Positions 53,088 through 62,220 of a stretch of DNA of 64,000 bases are shown one piece after another. Made by a program: the position numbers and the translations under genes. Numbering within the stretch: position 1 is the first letter of the stretch; each line of letters opens with the position of its first letter. The notes below the pieces were generated by a model. The model worked only from the letters and a program-made list of their open reading frames with translations. It did not search any database and was not told the origin of the DNA. The DNA comes from Sphingopyxis terrae subsp. terrae NBRC 15098 (GTDB lineage Bacteria; Pseudomonadota; Alphaproteobacteria; Sphingomonadales; Sphingomonadaceae): positions 1 through 64,000 of the forward strand of contig NZ_BCZQ01000028.1 in the NCBI RefSeq assembly GCF_001598815.1, read 5' to 3'.

Positions 53088-55025
53088 TCACCCGCCCCGC
53101 CTTGCCCCGTGCAAGGAAGGTGTGCGCCACGTCACATCATAAAGGCCCCGCCCCTCGGTGCCTGTGATCAGGCTCACATCATAGATAGCAGCCAGAGGTT
53201 TATGCGTGATTGCCGCGCTGTTAACCTTCCGCTGACGGGCGGGCATCCAGGGTTTGCCGCCGTCCGAATGATATTCGTGGCACATGGCGCACGGCGATTC
53301 GGTCGCGGTCTCGACCTTCACCAGCCGCGCGCCACCCTCGCCCACATGGCAGTCGCGGCACTGGCGCAGCCCCGGCACCAGCAGGTCGCTGGCCGCCTTC
53401 GAACCCGGCGCGGCGGTATGGCAGTCGGCGCATTTCGTAGCCTTGTGCGCATCGTGATCGAACCAGCCCTTTTCCAAATAGCGCGGGGTCTGATTCACCG
53501 CCATCACCCGCCAATTGTTGCCCGATGCGGGCGCGAAAATGGTGTGGCAGTCGTAACAGGCCCCGCCCTTGGAGAAGACCGCGCGCACCGCATCGGCGGC
53601 GCGATTGGGCCGCACCGCGACCTCGCGGAAATAGATATTGTAAAGCTGACCCTCGGCATATTGGCCGGGCCGCCGCCGTTCCATGCCGCCGAGTTGCAGC
53701 GGCCGGCTCGGCGGGGTCGAGCGATAATAGGCGTAGAGGTCCGCCACGACCTGATCGGGCTCGCCATGACGCAGCGTCCGGGTAACGCCGCCGACGGTTT
53801 CGAAGGCCAGGCTGTGGCACATCGCACAGTCGCGTTCCATCACGACAGGTTTGATCCGCACCCCGTCGGCATCGGGGCGGTGGCAATTCTGACATTCGAG
53901 CTTCTTGCCGAAATCATATTGGCCGCGGAAACTTGCCGCCATCCGCGCCACCCCGCCGTTGGCGGCCAGATGGACGTCGTGCGGAAATTTCAGGCCGTCA
54001 TAATCGACCAGCGGCCCCGTGCCGGGCATCGCGCGCGCCGGTTTGGCGCCCGGCGCCGCGCGGACGAGTGGGCGGAATTCGGGATGCGCGGTGCCGAAAT
54101 CGCCGGCATCGGCGACATCGACCTTGAACCCCGCCGCCTTGAGCCGCGAAGCCATGCCATCGTGGCAATCGGCGCAGAATTTTTGCGGTGTCGGCGGCAT
54201 CGGCCCCGCGCCCTCATGTTCGGTATGGCATTCGACGCAGCGCCCCTGCGGCTTGTTGAACGCCTTGGCGAAGCCGGCGAGGACTTTCTCGCCGACACCC
54301 GGCGGGTGCCGTGCGGCGAGCAGCATCGCGGTCGAGGCATCGGCATGGCTCGCGCTCATCGCCTTATGCTCGCCCGTGTGGCATCCGACGCACGCCTTGT
54401 CGGTTACTGCGACGAAGGCATCGACATGGCAGGCCTGGCAATCATTCTTCAGGCTGGCGTGCGCGCTCGACAGCGGCCCCGACAGCCACGCCTTGTCGGC
54501 ATGATAGCCCTGCGGCCGGACATCGACGCTGCGATAGCTGTGCCAGGCCCAGATCGGCCCGATCAGAAAGGCGAGCAGCACGACCAGCGCAAAGGCCCAG
54601 GCGCCCATGCGGCGCCCCGGCATTACCGCGGCGAGCGAAAAGGCCCGGGCCTCGTCGACATCCTTCGACGATTGCGACAGTTCGTCGATCCGCTCGACGA
54701 GCAGGATAATATTCTCCCCCTCGCGCGCGATCGTCAGCCGGTGGCCGCCAAAGCGCAGTTCGGCCCCCGCCGCGCTGTCGATGTCGGCGATGTCGAGCGT
54801 CCGGCCGTTGAGGTCGAACCCCAGCCCCTCGCTCGCCTGCACCCGCACATGGCGGCCGTCGGCGCTGCTGATCGTCGCATGCTGCGGGTTCACCGCCAGA
54901 TCAGCGACGTGGATCGTGTTGCCGCCGTCGCGGCCCAGCGTGATGCTGGCACCGGGCAGCGGCTGATCGCGAACGATCTGCTTGCCCGTCTTGGTCGTCG
55001 ATATGCGGCGCAGGATGAAGCTCAT
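53088..55025 (-). CDS. FHA domain fused to a membrane-anchored decaheme cytochrome c
   Basis: The 645-residue protein has a cytoplasmic FHA domain (about 1-110; GRDGGNTIHVADLAVNPQHATI). One transmembrane helix (about 141-161, preceded by GRR) leads to a periplasmic multiheme domain. I count ten CxxCH motifs (for example CQACH, CVGCH, CVECH, CAMCH, CYDCH). The FHA has GR and H, but the usual S of SxxH is N (NPQH), so phosphothreonine binding may be altered. The domain mix joins a phospho-signal reader to a multiheme electron carrier. It follows the cytochrome b gene by 10 bp. Confidence 0.93.
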   Translation of the reverse strand: MSFILRRISTTKTGKQIVRDQPLPGASITLGRDGGNTIHVADLAVNPQHATISSADGRHVRVQASEGLGFDLNGRTLDIADIDSAAGAELRFGGHRLTIAREGENIILLVERIDELSQSSKDVDEARAFSLAAVMPGRRMGAWAFALVVLLAFLIGPIWAWHSYRSVDVRPQGYHADKAWLSGPLSSAHASLKNDCQACHVDAFVAVTDKACVGCHTGEHKAMSASHADASTAMLLAARHPPGVGEKVLAGFAKAFNKPQGRCVECHTEHEGAGPMPPTPQKFCADCHDGMASRLKAAGFKVDVADAGDFGTAHPEFRPLVRAAPGAKPARAMPGTGPLVDYDGLKFPHDVHLAANGGVARMAASFRGQYDFGKKLECQNCHRPDADGVRIKPVVMERDCAMCHSLAFETVGGVTRTLRHGEPDQVVADLYAYYRSTPPSRPLQLGGMERRRPGQYAEGQLYNIYFREVAVRPNRAADAVRAVFSKGGACYDCHTIFAPASGNNWRVMAVNQTPRYLEKGWFDHDAHKATKCADCHTAAPGSKAASDLLVPGLRQCRDCHVGEGGARLVKVETATESPCAMCHEYHSDGGKPWMPARQRKVNSAAITHKPLAAIYDVSLITGTEGRGLYDVTWRTPSLHGARRGG

Positions 55026-55035
55026 GATCCCCGCC

Positions 55036-55929
55036 TCACCAGTAAAAGAAGACGCTGATGATATGCGCCGACAGCGCCGCGATCAGCGCGAAGGTCAGCG
55101 GCACATGCACATAGAGCCAGATCTCCAGCATCGCCCGGATGCGCAAATGCGCGCGCAGACGGGCCAGTGCGGCTTCCTTTTGCGAAAGCAGTCCGATGAC
55201 CTTCTGCCGCGCGTCGGCGTTGCCCCCGTGCGAGAGCGACAACGCGCGCAGCGCCGCCGCCGTCGCGTCCTTCGGATAGCGCCCGGAAAGCCGTGCCCTG
55301 ATACCTCCCGCAAAGGGATCTTCGTCGAGCGAGGCGAGCACCGGTGCGGTATCCTCCGGCGACAGCGGCTGCGCGGCGGCGTGCAGTTGGCGGTCGAAGG
55401 CGCGGATCGCCTCCAGCATCTGCATCTGCGTCATCTCGTCGCGATTGTTCGACAGCGCCGCGGGCAGCGTCGCATAGACGATGACGCCATAAAGCCCCGA
55501 CAATATGACGAGCATCATCAGCGCCCAGGCGAGCGTATGGACGTTCCAGCCGAGCTGGAAACCCGTGTGCCAGGTGCCGATGACGATCAGGCTCAGCCCC
55601 AGATAGACATGCGCCGACGTCCACGCCTTCAGCGACCAGGCATCGCGCGTCATCTTGCGCTTGCGATAGCCGAGCGCGGTGAGCCAGAGGATCAGCAACG
55701 CGCCGATGGTGCCGAGCGTATAGCCGTACCAGCTTCCGCCATTGGGCCGCGGCGTCACATCGATCAGCGCATAGGAGGTGATGACGAGCAGGCAGAGGCC
55801 GCCCGAAATCTTTGCCCAGCGGAAATTGGCGTAGCGCAGAAAGCCCTCATGCTTGCGCTCGCGGACGCGTTCGGTCTGGGTGGCCCGGTTGCGGCGGCCC
55901 AAAAGCCTTCTGGGAAACAGACTCGCCAT
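55036..55929 (-). CDS. Membrane cytochrome b-like subunit
   Basis: The 297-residue protein has five transmembrane helices, four in the N-terminal half and one at the end. Conserved histidines lie in TSAHVYLGL, GTWHTGFQ, NVHTLAW, YVHVPLTF and LSAHIISV, as expected for b-haem ligands in cytochrome b561/ferric reductase-like proteins. An amphipathic cytoplasmic region (about 165-265) separates helices 4 and 5. Its ATG overlaps the stop of the preceding gene. It probably carries electrons from the cytoplasmic FAD/Fe-S protein to the periplasmic decaheme domain. A longer upstream in-frame start is not family-like. Confidence 0.85.
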   Translation of the reverse strand: MASLFPRRLLGRRNRATQTERVRERKHEGFLRYANFRWAKISGGLCLLVITSYALIDVTPRPNGGSWYGYTLGTIGALLILWLTALGYRKRKMTRDAWSLKAWTSAHVYLGLSLIVIGTWHTGFQLGWNVHTLAWALMMLVILSGLYGVIVYATLPAALSNNRDEMTQMQMLEAIRAFDRQLHAAAQPLSPEDTAPVLASLDEDPFAGGIRARLSGRYPKDATAAALRALSLSHGGNADARQKVIGLLSQKEAALARLRAHLRIRAMLEIWLYVHVPLTFALIAALSAHIISVFFYW

Positions 55930-58364
55930 CAGCCCGCATCCTCCTCGAGCCGCGCGATCGACAGAAACTCCTCGGGCGACACGCGGATCGCGGCCCCGGT
56001 CGGACAGGCGCGAACGCAGGCCGGCCCGCCGGCAATGCCCTTGCACATGTCGCACTTCACCGCGATTTTCTTGGGCTTTTCGTCGCCGAGCTTTTTCTTG
56101 GTCCATTTGGGCGACGGTTCGCCCGGCCCCGGCCCCTTGCCGAAGAGCAGCCAGCTAAGCAGCCCCGGCTTCGGCGGCGGCGCGGCCTCCATGCGGATCA
56201 CGCCATAGGGGCAGTTGCGCATGCAGTTGCCGCAGCCGATGCAACCCGGCTCCATGAACACCTCGCCGTCGGGGCCGCGGTGGATCACGTTCGGCGGGCA
56301 GTCGGCCATGCAATGCGGATGTTCGCAGTGGCGGCAGCTTGTCGGCACATGCAGATGCGCGAAGGTCTTGCCCGCCTCGCGGTCGAGCCGCGACAGTCCC
56401 TCGTGGCTGTCGGCGCAGGCCTTTTCGCAATTGTCGCAGCCGACGCACAGATTTTCGTCGATCAGCAGCGCGTCGGTCGCCTCGCCCAGCCCTTCCTTCA
56501 TGATGAAGCTGGCGGTGTCCGAATAAAGGTCGACCGCGCTCGAATAGCTTGCCTTGCGCGATTCGATGAAGGCGTTCATCGCTGCGCGTTCGGCGACCGC
56601 CGCCTCGGTCGCGGCGCGCACCTGCGGCCGCGCGGCGAGCATCTTGCGAAAGCTTTCGCCGGTCAGCTTGATGACCTCGCTGCCGACCGCGGCCTTGACC
56701 GTCGCATTGCGCGGCTCGCCGCTGAGCACGCCCATCTCGCCGAAATAGCTGCCGGCGGGCAGATAGCGTAGGAAGATCGGCTTGCCGCCGATATCCTTTT
56801 CGACGACCATCGAGCCTGACCGGATGACATAGACATCGTCGCCCTGCTCGCCTTCGGTCACGACCACCTTGCCCGCCGGCACGCGCACGACCTCGGCCTG
56901 GTCGACGACCTCCTGCAGATCATCGACGGTCAGCCCGCCCTTGAAGATTTGCAGCAACTGGCGTTCGAGCGAGATGCGGTTGATGACGCGTTTCGCCCCC
57001 GGCACTGCGGCCATCAGCTTGAGCGCGGCGGTGCGCGATACCTCGACGAAGATGCTGTCCTCGCCGGCGCGGATCGTCGCACCGCGCTTGCGGCCCGATA
57101 TCAGCCCGACCTCGCCGAAGATCGACCCCTGTTCGATGGGCACCGTGACGCCGGGCGCCACTTCCACCTCGGCGTGACCGTCGGCGATCGCGAACAGCGA
57201 CGATCCCGGCTCGCCCTTTTCGAACACCACCTCGCCGCGGCGATAGAAGGCAACCTTCGAATCGAGCATGAATTCGCGCATCTGCAGCGGCGAGACATCG
57301 GCGAAGATGCGGACCCGCGTGCGCAGATAGTCGAGCCATTCGCTGACCGATTTCTTCTGCGGCAAATCGGCAAAGATCGCCGCCAGATCCTTTTCGTCGG
57401 CCGGGGTCAGCGCGCTGTTGCCGTTGATGAACTCGACGACGTCATAGCCCTGGTTCATGCAATGCTTGATCAGCGGATAGCCCGCGAGCGCACCGATCAC
57501 GAAAATGCCCGGAACGGTCGATTCAAAGGTCGGGGACAATTTGGGAAAGGCTTCGCGGTCCGGGCCGGTGAATTCGATCCCCATCGATTCGACGAAGCCG
57601 CGCGGCGCGACCGACCCCAGCCGCGCGACGATCACGTCGCATTCGATCCGCTCGTCGCCGTTCGGCGTTTCCAGCGTCAGCCAGCCGGGCTCGACCAGCT
57701 TGGGCTGCGTTTCGGTGCGGATCGACAGAAAGCCGTTCTCGCCCGCCTCCATCATGTCGGAGACATTCTTCGCCTTGGCGCGCGCGAAATCCTTCGACCG
57801 GTTCAGAATGGTGACGGTGTTTTCCAGCGCTTCCTCGGCAACGCCGAGCGCATTCTCGATCCCCGCGTCGCCCGATCCGACCACGGTGATATGCTGGTTC
57901 TTGAAATCCTCGGGATCGTCGACCTGATAGATGATGTGCGGCAGATCATATCCGTCGCAGCGCAGGCGATTGGGATTGCCCTGCGTGCCGATGGCGAGGA
58001 CGATATTTTCCGCCGCGATCACCGCGCCCTTGGCGGTCTTGATCGAAAAGGCACCCTTCTGCCCCGATACCTCGACGACCTCCGCCTGATAGGCGACATT
58101 GACGCCGTTGTTCGCGGCATCCTGATCCCAATTGCCCAGGATCGTTTCGCGCGCGCCCTCGGCGAAGCGGCAGTCGGACCGCAAATCGAGCCGTTCGGGC
58201 GTCGCAAGGACGCGCTTGCCCTTCTGATATTTGAAGATCGTATCCGAAAGATGGTCGGTCTTTTCCAGCAGCACATGCGCCAGCCCGAGCTGCGCCGCGC
58301 GCGCCGCGGCGCTCAGGCCGGCGGGCCCCGATCCGATGATCGCGACCTTGACCGCGTCGCTCAT
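55929..58364 (-). CDS. FAD/NAD(P) oxidoreductase fused to two cNMP-binding domains and four [4Fe-4S] sites
   Basis: The 811-residue cytoplasmic protein combines four parts. A thioredoxin-reductase/YpdA-like FAD and NAD(P) module (1-345) has AIIGSGPAGLSAA and VVGSGDAGIENAL. Two cyclic-nucleotide-binding domains (about 350-455 and 485-590) both have the phosphate-cassette Glu and Arg (E418/R427 and E543/R552). A ferredoxin module (about 635-790) has 16 cysteines in four clusters, of DmsB/NrfC layout. It can take electrons from NAD(P)H to Fe-S centres under control of cAMP or cGMP (inference). The start at 58364 is MSDAVKVAIIG. Confidence 0.93.
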   Translation of the reverse strand: MSDAVKVAIIGSGPAGLSAAARAAQLGLAHVLLEKTDHLSDTIFKYQKGKRVLATPERLDLRSDCRFAEGARETILGNWDQDAANNGVNVAYQAEVVEVSGQKGAFSIKTAKGAVIAAENIVLAIGTQGNPNRLRCDGYDLPHIIYQVDDPEDFKNQHITVVGSGDAGIENALGVAEEALENTVTILNRSKDFARAKAKNVSDMMEAGENGFLSIRTETQPKLVEPGWLTLETPNGDERIECDVIVARLGSVAPRGFVESMGIEFTGPDREAFPKLSPTFESTVPGIFVIGALAGYPLIKHCMNQGYDVVEFINGNSALTPADEKDLAAIFADLPQKKSVSEWLDYLRTRVRIFADVSPLQMREFMLDSKVAFYRRGEVVFEKGEPGSSLFAIADGHAEVEVAPGVTVPIEQGSIFGEVGLISGRKRGATIRAGEDSIFVEVSRTAALKLMAAVPGAKRVINRISLERQLLQIFKGGLTVDDLQEVVDQAEVVRVPAGKVVVTEGEQGDDVYVIRSGSMVVEKDIGGKPIFLRYLPAGSYFGEMGVLSGEPRNATVKAAVGSEVIKLTGESFRKMLAARPQVRAATEAAVAERAAMNAFIESRKASYSSAVDLYSDTASFIMKEGLGEATDALLIDENLCVGCDNCEKACADSHEGLSRLDREAGKTFAHLHVPTSCRHCEHPHCMADCPPNVIHRGPDGEVFMEPGCIGCGNCMRNCPYGVIRMEAAPPPKPGLLSWLLFGKGPGPGEPSPKWTKKKLGDEKPKKIAVKCDMCKGIAGGPACVRACPTGAAIRVSPEEFLSIARLEEDAG

Positions 58365-58520
58365 GCGCGATCGCTCCGCGACCCGTCGTCGCGCCCGTCG
58401 CCGTCGCTGCAGATGACCATGCGCACCAGCATCCCTTCCCCCTCTCGCCGGCCCCATTTGGCGATCAATTTACGGATGCGACCCGGACTTATGTCCTGGA
58501 AGGCGTAGCTATGCCCTTGA

Positions 58521-58552
58521 ATGCGGGAAAAGGTCAATGCGGGAAAAGGTCG
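58521..58552. repeat. 16-bp tandem duplication upstream of the redox operon
   Basis: ATGCGGGAAAAGGTCA (58521-58536) is repeated with one change as ATGCGGGAAAAGGTCG (58537-58552). The copy boundary creates TTGACC on the minus strand, usable as a -35 box about 170 bp before the operon start. The rest of the 58365-58618 gap holds no other gene that I can support. Confidence 0.6.
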
Positions 58553-58618
58553 ACCGGCGACGCGCGCACCGCGGCCGGCGAACATGATATTGAAGCGCTA
58601 AAGACGCGTCTTGGTCGG

Positions 58619-59392
58619 TCAGGCGATCTCGAACATCGCGGCAATGCGATCGGACGCCACGGGCTCCCACCGCGTCCAGCCTTCCGGGCCCAGCTTTTCC
58701 AGCGGGCGGAAGCGCGCCTTATACGCCATGCGGGCAGACCCTTCGATCCAATAGCCCAGATAGACGTAAGGCAGCCCCGCCTTGGACGCGCGGCGGATAT
58801 GGTCGGCGATGATGAAGGTGCCCAGCCCCTCGCGCAGCGGATGGGCGGCATCGAAGAAGCTGTAGATCATCGACAGGCCGTCGCCCTGACGGTCGGTCAG
58901 GCAGCAGCCGACGAGCCGGCCGCGCGAACCGTCGGTCGTCGGCTCGCGATATTCGATCATATAGCTGTCGACCGGAGTTTGCTCGACCATGTCGGCAAAA
59001 TCCTGTTCGTCCATATCGGCCATGCCGCCATCGGGGTGGCGCGCGCCGAGATAGGATCGCAGCAGCGCATATTGCTCCTCGGTCGCCCAGGGTTTGCACG
59101 CGGTGACGACCAGATCGGCATTGCGGCGGATCGTCCGCTTCTGCGATCCGCTCGGCTTGAACTCGCCCGCGCAGACGCGCACCGACACACAGGCGGTGCA
59201 ATCGGCGCAGCTTGGGCGATAGGCGACCGACTGGCTACGGCGAAAGCCGATCCGGCCGAGCGCGTCGTTCAGCTCATTGGCATTATTGCCGCTCAGTTCG
59301 GTGAAAACCTTGCGCTCGGTCTTGCCGGCCAGATAGGGGCACGGCGCCGGGCTGGTCACGAAAAAGCGCGGAAAACGGAACGGTGCGGACAC
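58619..59392 (-). CDS. bpt: Aspartate/glutamate leucyltransferase
   Basis: The enzyme adds leucine from Leu-tRNA to N-terminal Asp or Glu, marking proteins for ClpS-ClpAP degradation. The 257-residue protein matches Bpt: N-terminal [24 protein letters not shown], the cluster [18 protein letters not shown], and the GNAT-like C-terminal half with [21 protein letters not shown] and [20 protein letters not shown]. The start is a GTG at 59392, with GGAGGT ten bases upstream; no ATG is better placed. Confidence 0.92.
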   Translation of the reverse strand: MSAPFRFPRFFVTSPAPCPYLAGKTERKVFTELSGNNANELNDALGRIGFRRSQSVAYRPSCADCTACVSVRVCAGEFKPSGSQKRTIRRNADLVVTACKPWATEEQYALLRSYLGARHPDGGMADMDEQDFADMVEQTPVDSYMIEYREPTTDGSRGRLVGCCLTDRQGDGLSMIYSFFDAAHPLREGLGTFIIADHIRRASKAGLPYVYLGYWIEGSARMAYKARFRPLEKLGPEGWTRWEPVASDRIAAMFEIA

Positions 59393-59597
59393 GCGGGCTC
59401 AACCTCCGGATTTGCAGAAGCGCCCCCACCGCGGTGCGCCGTCGCCTTCGTTCCAGCGACTATGCCGCGCACGGTCAATGGTGCAAAGTCCATTTACCAT
59501 TTTAAAGCGTCTCGAACTGAATCAGCGCGAAAATTTTCTGAATCCGCCGCTAACTCTTGTCTCGATTTGAATCGACTCGGCCGCGTCGGCGTCCGGT

Positions 59598-61052
59598 TCA
59601 GCTATAGCCGCGCAGTTCGTCGCCGGTCAGCGTCGCGACGTGCAGCACATTGGTCGAACCCGGCGTCCCGAAGGGCACCCCCGCCATCATCACCAGCTTG
59701 GCCCCCGCCTTGCCGATGCCGTGGCGTAGCGCCATGCGCTTGCCCTTGGCGATCATCTCCTCGAAGCTGCCGATATCCTTGGTCGGCACCGCATGCGCCC
59801 CCCACAGCAGCCCCATGCGCCGCGCCGCATCGCGCTTCGGGGTCAGCACGAGCAAGGGCGCATTCGGCCGCTCGCGCGCGACGCGGCGCGCGGTCGATCC
59901 CGATGCGGTGAAACAGATGATCGCATCGGCGGCGATCGTCTCGATGATGCTGCCCGCGGCCTCGGCCAGCGCATCGGCGGTGGTCGCATCGGGCTGCGTC
60001 TCGGTGAAGTGCAACCGCCGGTAATAGTCGGGATCGCTTTCGACCGAGCGCGCGATCGAATCCATCATCGTCACCGCCTCGACCGGCCAGGCGCCCGCCG
60101 CCGTCTCGGCCGAGAGCATGATCGCGTCGGCGCCGTCATAGATGGCGGTCGCGACGTCGGACACTTCGGCGCGGGTCGGCGTCGGCGAGACGATCATCGA
60201 TTCGAGCATCTGGGTCGCAACCACCACCGGCTTGCCCATCCGCCGCGCCGCCGCAACGATCCGCTTTTGCAGCGGCGGCACCGCCTCGGGCGGCAATTCG
60301 ACGCCCAGGTCGCCGCGCGCGACCATCGCCGCGTCGGCGATCTCCAATATTTCCTCCAGCCGCGCGACCCCGGCGGGCTTTTCGAATTTGACCAGCAGAG
60401 CCGCCTTGCCGCCGATCAGCCGCCGCGCCTCGGCGACATCCTCGGGCCGCTGGACGAAGGACAGCGCGATCCAGTCGACATGCTGGTCGAGCGCGAAGGC
60501 AAGGTCGCGGCGATCCTTTTCGGTCAGCGCGGCGAGCGGCACGACCACGTCGGGGACGTTGACGCCCTTGCGATCCGAAATCTTGCCGCCGACCTCGACC
60601 AGCGTCTCGATGCGGTCGGGCGCGACGCTCTTGACGCGCAGCACCAGCTTGCCGTCATCGACCAGCAGGCGCGTCTCGGGTTCGAGCGCGGCGAACAGTT
60701 CGGGGTGCGGCAGGTGGACGCGGGTCGCATCGCCCGGCGCCTTGTCGGTGTCGAGCACGAAGGTGGCGCCGGTCGCCAGTTCGGCCGGCCCGTCGCGAAA
60801 GGTGCCCACGCGCAGCTTCGGCCCCTGCAGGTCGACCAGGATCGTCGTGGGCCGCCCCGTTTCCTTTTCCCGCGCGCGGATCGCGGCGATGACCTTGGCA
60901 TGGCCGTCATGGTCGCCATGGCTCATGTTGACGCGAAAGGCGTCGGCGCCAGCGCGGTGCAGCGCGGCTATCATCTCGGCATTGGAGCTCGCGGGACCGA
61001 GCGTGGCAAGAATACGCACCTTGCGCTGGCGGGGGGTAAAGCTCTGGACCAC
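59598..61052 (-). CDS. pyk: Pyruvate kinase
   Basis: The final glycolytic step, from phosphoenolpyruvate and ADP to pyruvate and ATP. The 484-residue protein has RKVRILATLGPASS, the active-site FRVNMSHG, LVDLQGPKLRVG, the EKPAGVARLEEI catalytic-Lys region, MVARGDLGVELP and TQMLESMI. The C-terminal effector domain is full length. I chose the GTG at 61052 (VVQSFTPRQRKV) with GGAG upstream, since the family starts just before the TPR segment; in-frame ATGs at 61103 and 61127 would add non-conserved residues. The divergent DUF1244 gene begins 114 bp away. Confidence 0.96.
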   Translation of the reverse strand: MVQSFTPRQRKVRILATLGPASSNAEMIAALHRAGADAFRVNMSHGDHDGHAKVIAAIRAREKETGRPTTILVDLQGPKLRVGTFRDGPAELATGATFVLDTDKAPGDATRVHLPHPELFAALEPETRLLVDDGKLVLRVKSVAPDRIETLVEVGGKISDRKGVNVPDVVVPLAALTEKDRRDLAFALDQHVDWIALSFVQRPEDVAEARRLIGGKAALLVKFEKPAGVARLEEILEIADAAMVARGDLGVELPPEAVPPLQKRIVAAARRMGKPVVVATQMLESMIVSPTPTRAEVSDVATAIYDGADAIMLSAETAAGAWPVEAVTMMDSIARSVESDPDYYRRLHFTETQPDATTADALAEAAGSIIETIAADAIICFTASGSTARRVARERPNAPLLVLTPKRDAARRMGLLWGAHAVPTKDIGSFEEMIAKGKRMALRHGIGKAGAKLVMMAGVPFGTPGSTNVLHVATLTGDELRGYS

Positions 61053-61165
61053 GATTGCTCCGCTTGTCTCTTGATCTACAATATCGCTACGGCCGCGTGG
61101 CATGGCGCGTTGCCTGCCGAAGCGCAACCGCCGTATAGCTATTCATCCACAGACCGGAGAATGTC

Positions 61166-61486
61166 ATGTCGTGCAGCGATGACCAACCGATGACCGCCGA
61201 CCCCCTCGACAGCATCGACGATGCCGTCGCCGCGGCGGCCTTCCGCCGCCTTGTCCGCCTGCTCCGCCACCGCAGCGACGCGGCGAATATCGACCTGATG
61301 GGCCTCGCGGGTTTTTGCCGCAACTGCCTGGGCGACTGGATCGCCGAAGCGGGCGACCTCGACAAGGAAAGCGCCCGCGCCATCGTCCACGGCATGCCGA
61401 CCGCCGAATGGAAGGCGCGCTTTCACGTTGCCGCCACCCCTCAGCAGCTTGCCCGCATGGAAGAAAGCATGGCCAAGAATCCCTGA
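61166..61486 (+). CDS. DUF1244 family protein
   Basis: The 106-residue protein matches DUF1244, a small alpha- and gammaproteobacterial family (AAFRRLVRLLRHRSDAANIDLMGLAGFCRNCLGDWI and ARAIVHGMPTAEWKARF). The conserved Cys pair CRNC suggests metal or redox use, but no function is established. The ATG at 61166 has GGAG upstream; MTADPL at 61190 is a possible shorter start. Confidence 0.85.
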   Translation: MSCSDDQPMTADPLDSIDDAVAAAAFRRLVRLLRHRSDAANIDLMGLAGFCRNCLGDWIAEAGDLDKESARAIVHGMPTAEWKARFHVAATPQQLARMEESMAKNP

Positions 61487-61549
61487 CCCCGCTAATCGGA
61501 CGCCCGAGGCGATTCTCGCCACAACCATTCCTATCCATCGGAGCATAAA

Positions 61550-61792
61550 ATGAGCGAAGCCACGACTGCCGACGAACAACTGCGCCTTTTCATCGAGCGC
61601 ATCGAGCGGCTGGAAGAAGAGAAAAAGGGCATCGCCGACGATATCCGCGACGTTTATCTGGAATCGAAGTCGCAGGGCTATGATCCCAAGATCATGCGCC
61701 AGATCGTGCGCCTGCGCAAAATGCCGGTCCACGACCGCAAGGAAATGGAAGCGATTCTCGACGTTTACAAATCGGCACTCGGCATCGTCTGA
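61550..61792 (+). CDS. gapR: GapR family nucleoid-associated protein (DUF2312)
   Basis: The 80-residue protein matches GapR. In Caulobacter GapR binds overtwisted DNA ahead of replication forks and RNA polymerase and stimulates gyrase. Here the coiled-coil segment [47 protein letters not shown] is intact. The ATG follows TCGGAGCA. It stands in a run of small housekeeping genes. Confidence 0.92.
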   Translation: MSEATTADEQLRLFIERIERLEEEKKGIADDIRDVYLESKSQGYDPKIMRQIVRLRKMPVHDRKEMEAILDVYKSALGIV

Positions 61793-61820
61793 GCCCGCCC
61801 CCAAGCCAAGGAGAGTGACG

Positions 61821-62138
61821 ATGTTCAGCACCACGACCAACGCTGTCGAAGGCCATCCGGTCCGCGAATATCTGGGCATCGTTACCGGCGAGGTGATCGT
61901 CGGCGCGAACCTGTTCCGCGACCTGTTCGCCAGCATCACCGACATCGTCGGCGGCCGCTCGGGCAAGTATGAAGATGTCCTCGCCCGCGCCCGCAAGGAA
62001 GCGATTGGGGAAATGGAAGCCGAAGCCGCGCGCCTTGGCGGCAATGCCGTGATCGGCGTCGATCTCGACTATGAAGTGCTCGGCCAGAACGGATCGATGC
62101 TGATGGTCAGCGCTTCGGGAACCGCCGTGGTTGTCTGA
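61821..62138 (+). CDS. YbjQ/UPF0145 family protein
   Basis: The 105-residue protein ([72 protein letters not shown]) is a typical UPF0145/YbjQ member, annotated as a heavy-metal-binding domain. The Gly-rich GGRSGKYED loop and the [12 protein letters not shown] strand are conserved. No clear function is known. AAGGAGAG precedes the ATG, and the 28-bp gap to gapR suggests a shared transcript. Confidence 0.9.
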   Translation: MFSTTTNAVEGHPVREYLGIVTGEVIVGANLFRDLFASITDIVGGRSGKYEDVLARARKEAIGEMEAEAARLGGNAVIGVDLDYEVLGQNGSMLMVSASGTAVVV

Positions 62139-62220
62139 TCGGCGCCGCCGCCCGTAGTTGTCTGCGACCGCGCTTCGCGCTAGGGGCGGCCCCAGATTTT
62201 TCCGTTAAGGGAGGTAGGCC

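Noticed and set aside
58516-58538. FNR/CRP-like site (TTGA...TCAA) in the tandem duplication
   Set aside because: The half-sites are only four bases and 13 nt apart, unlike the FNR (N4) or CRP (N6) spacing.
58361-58585. 74-codon minus-strand frame ending in an ATGA overlap with the FAD-CNB-ferredoxin gene
   Set aside because: The overlap looks like translational coupling, but the sequence runs through the 16-bp tandem duplication, has no recognisable motif and no good start.
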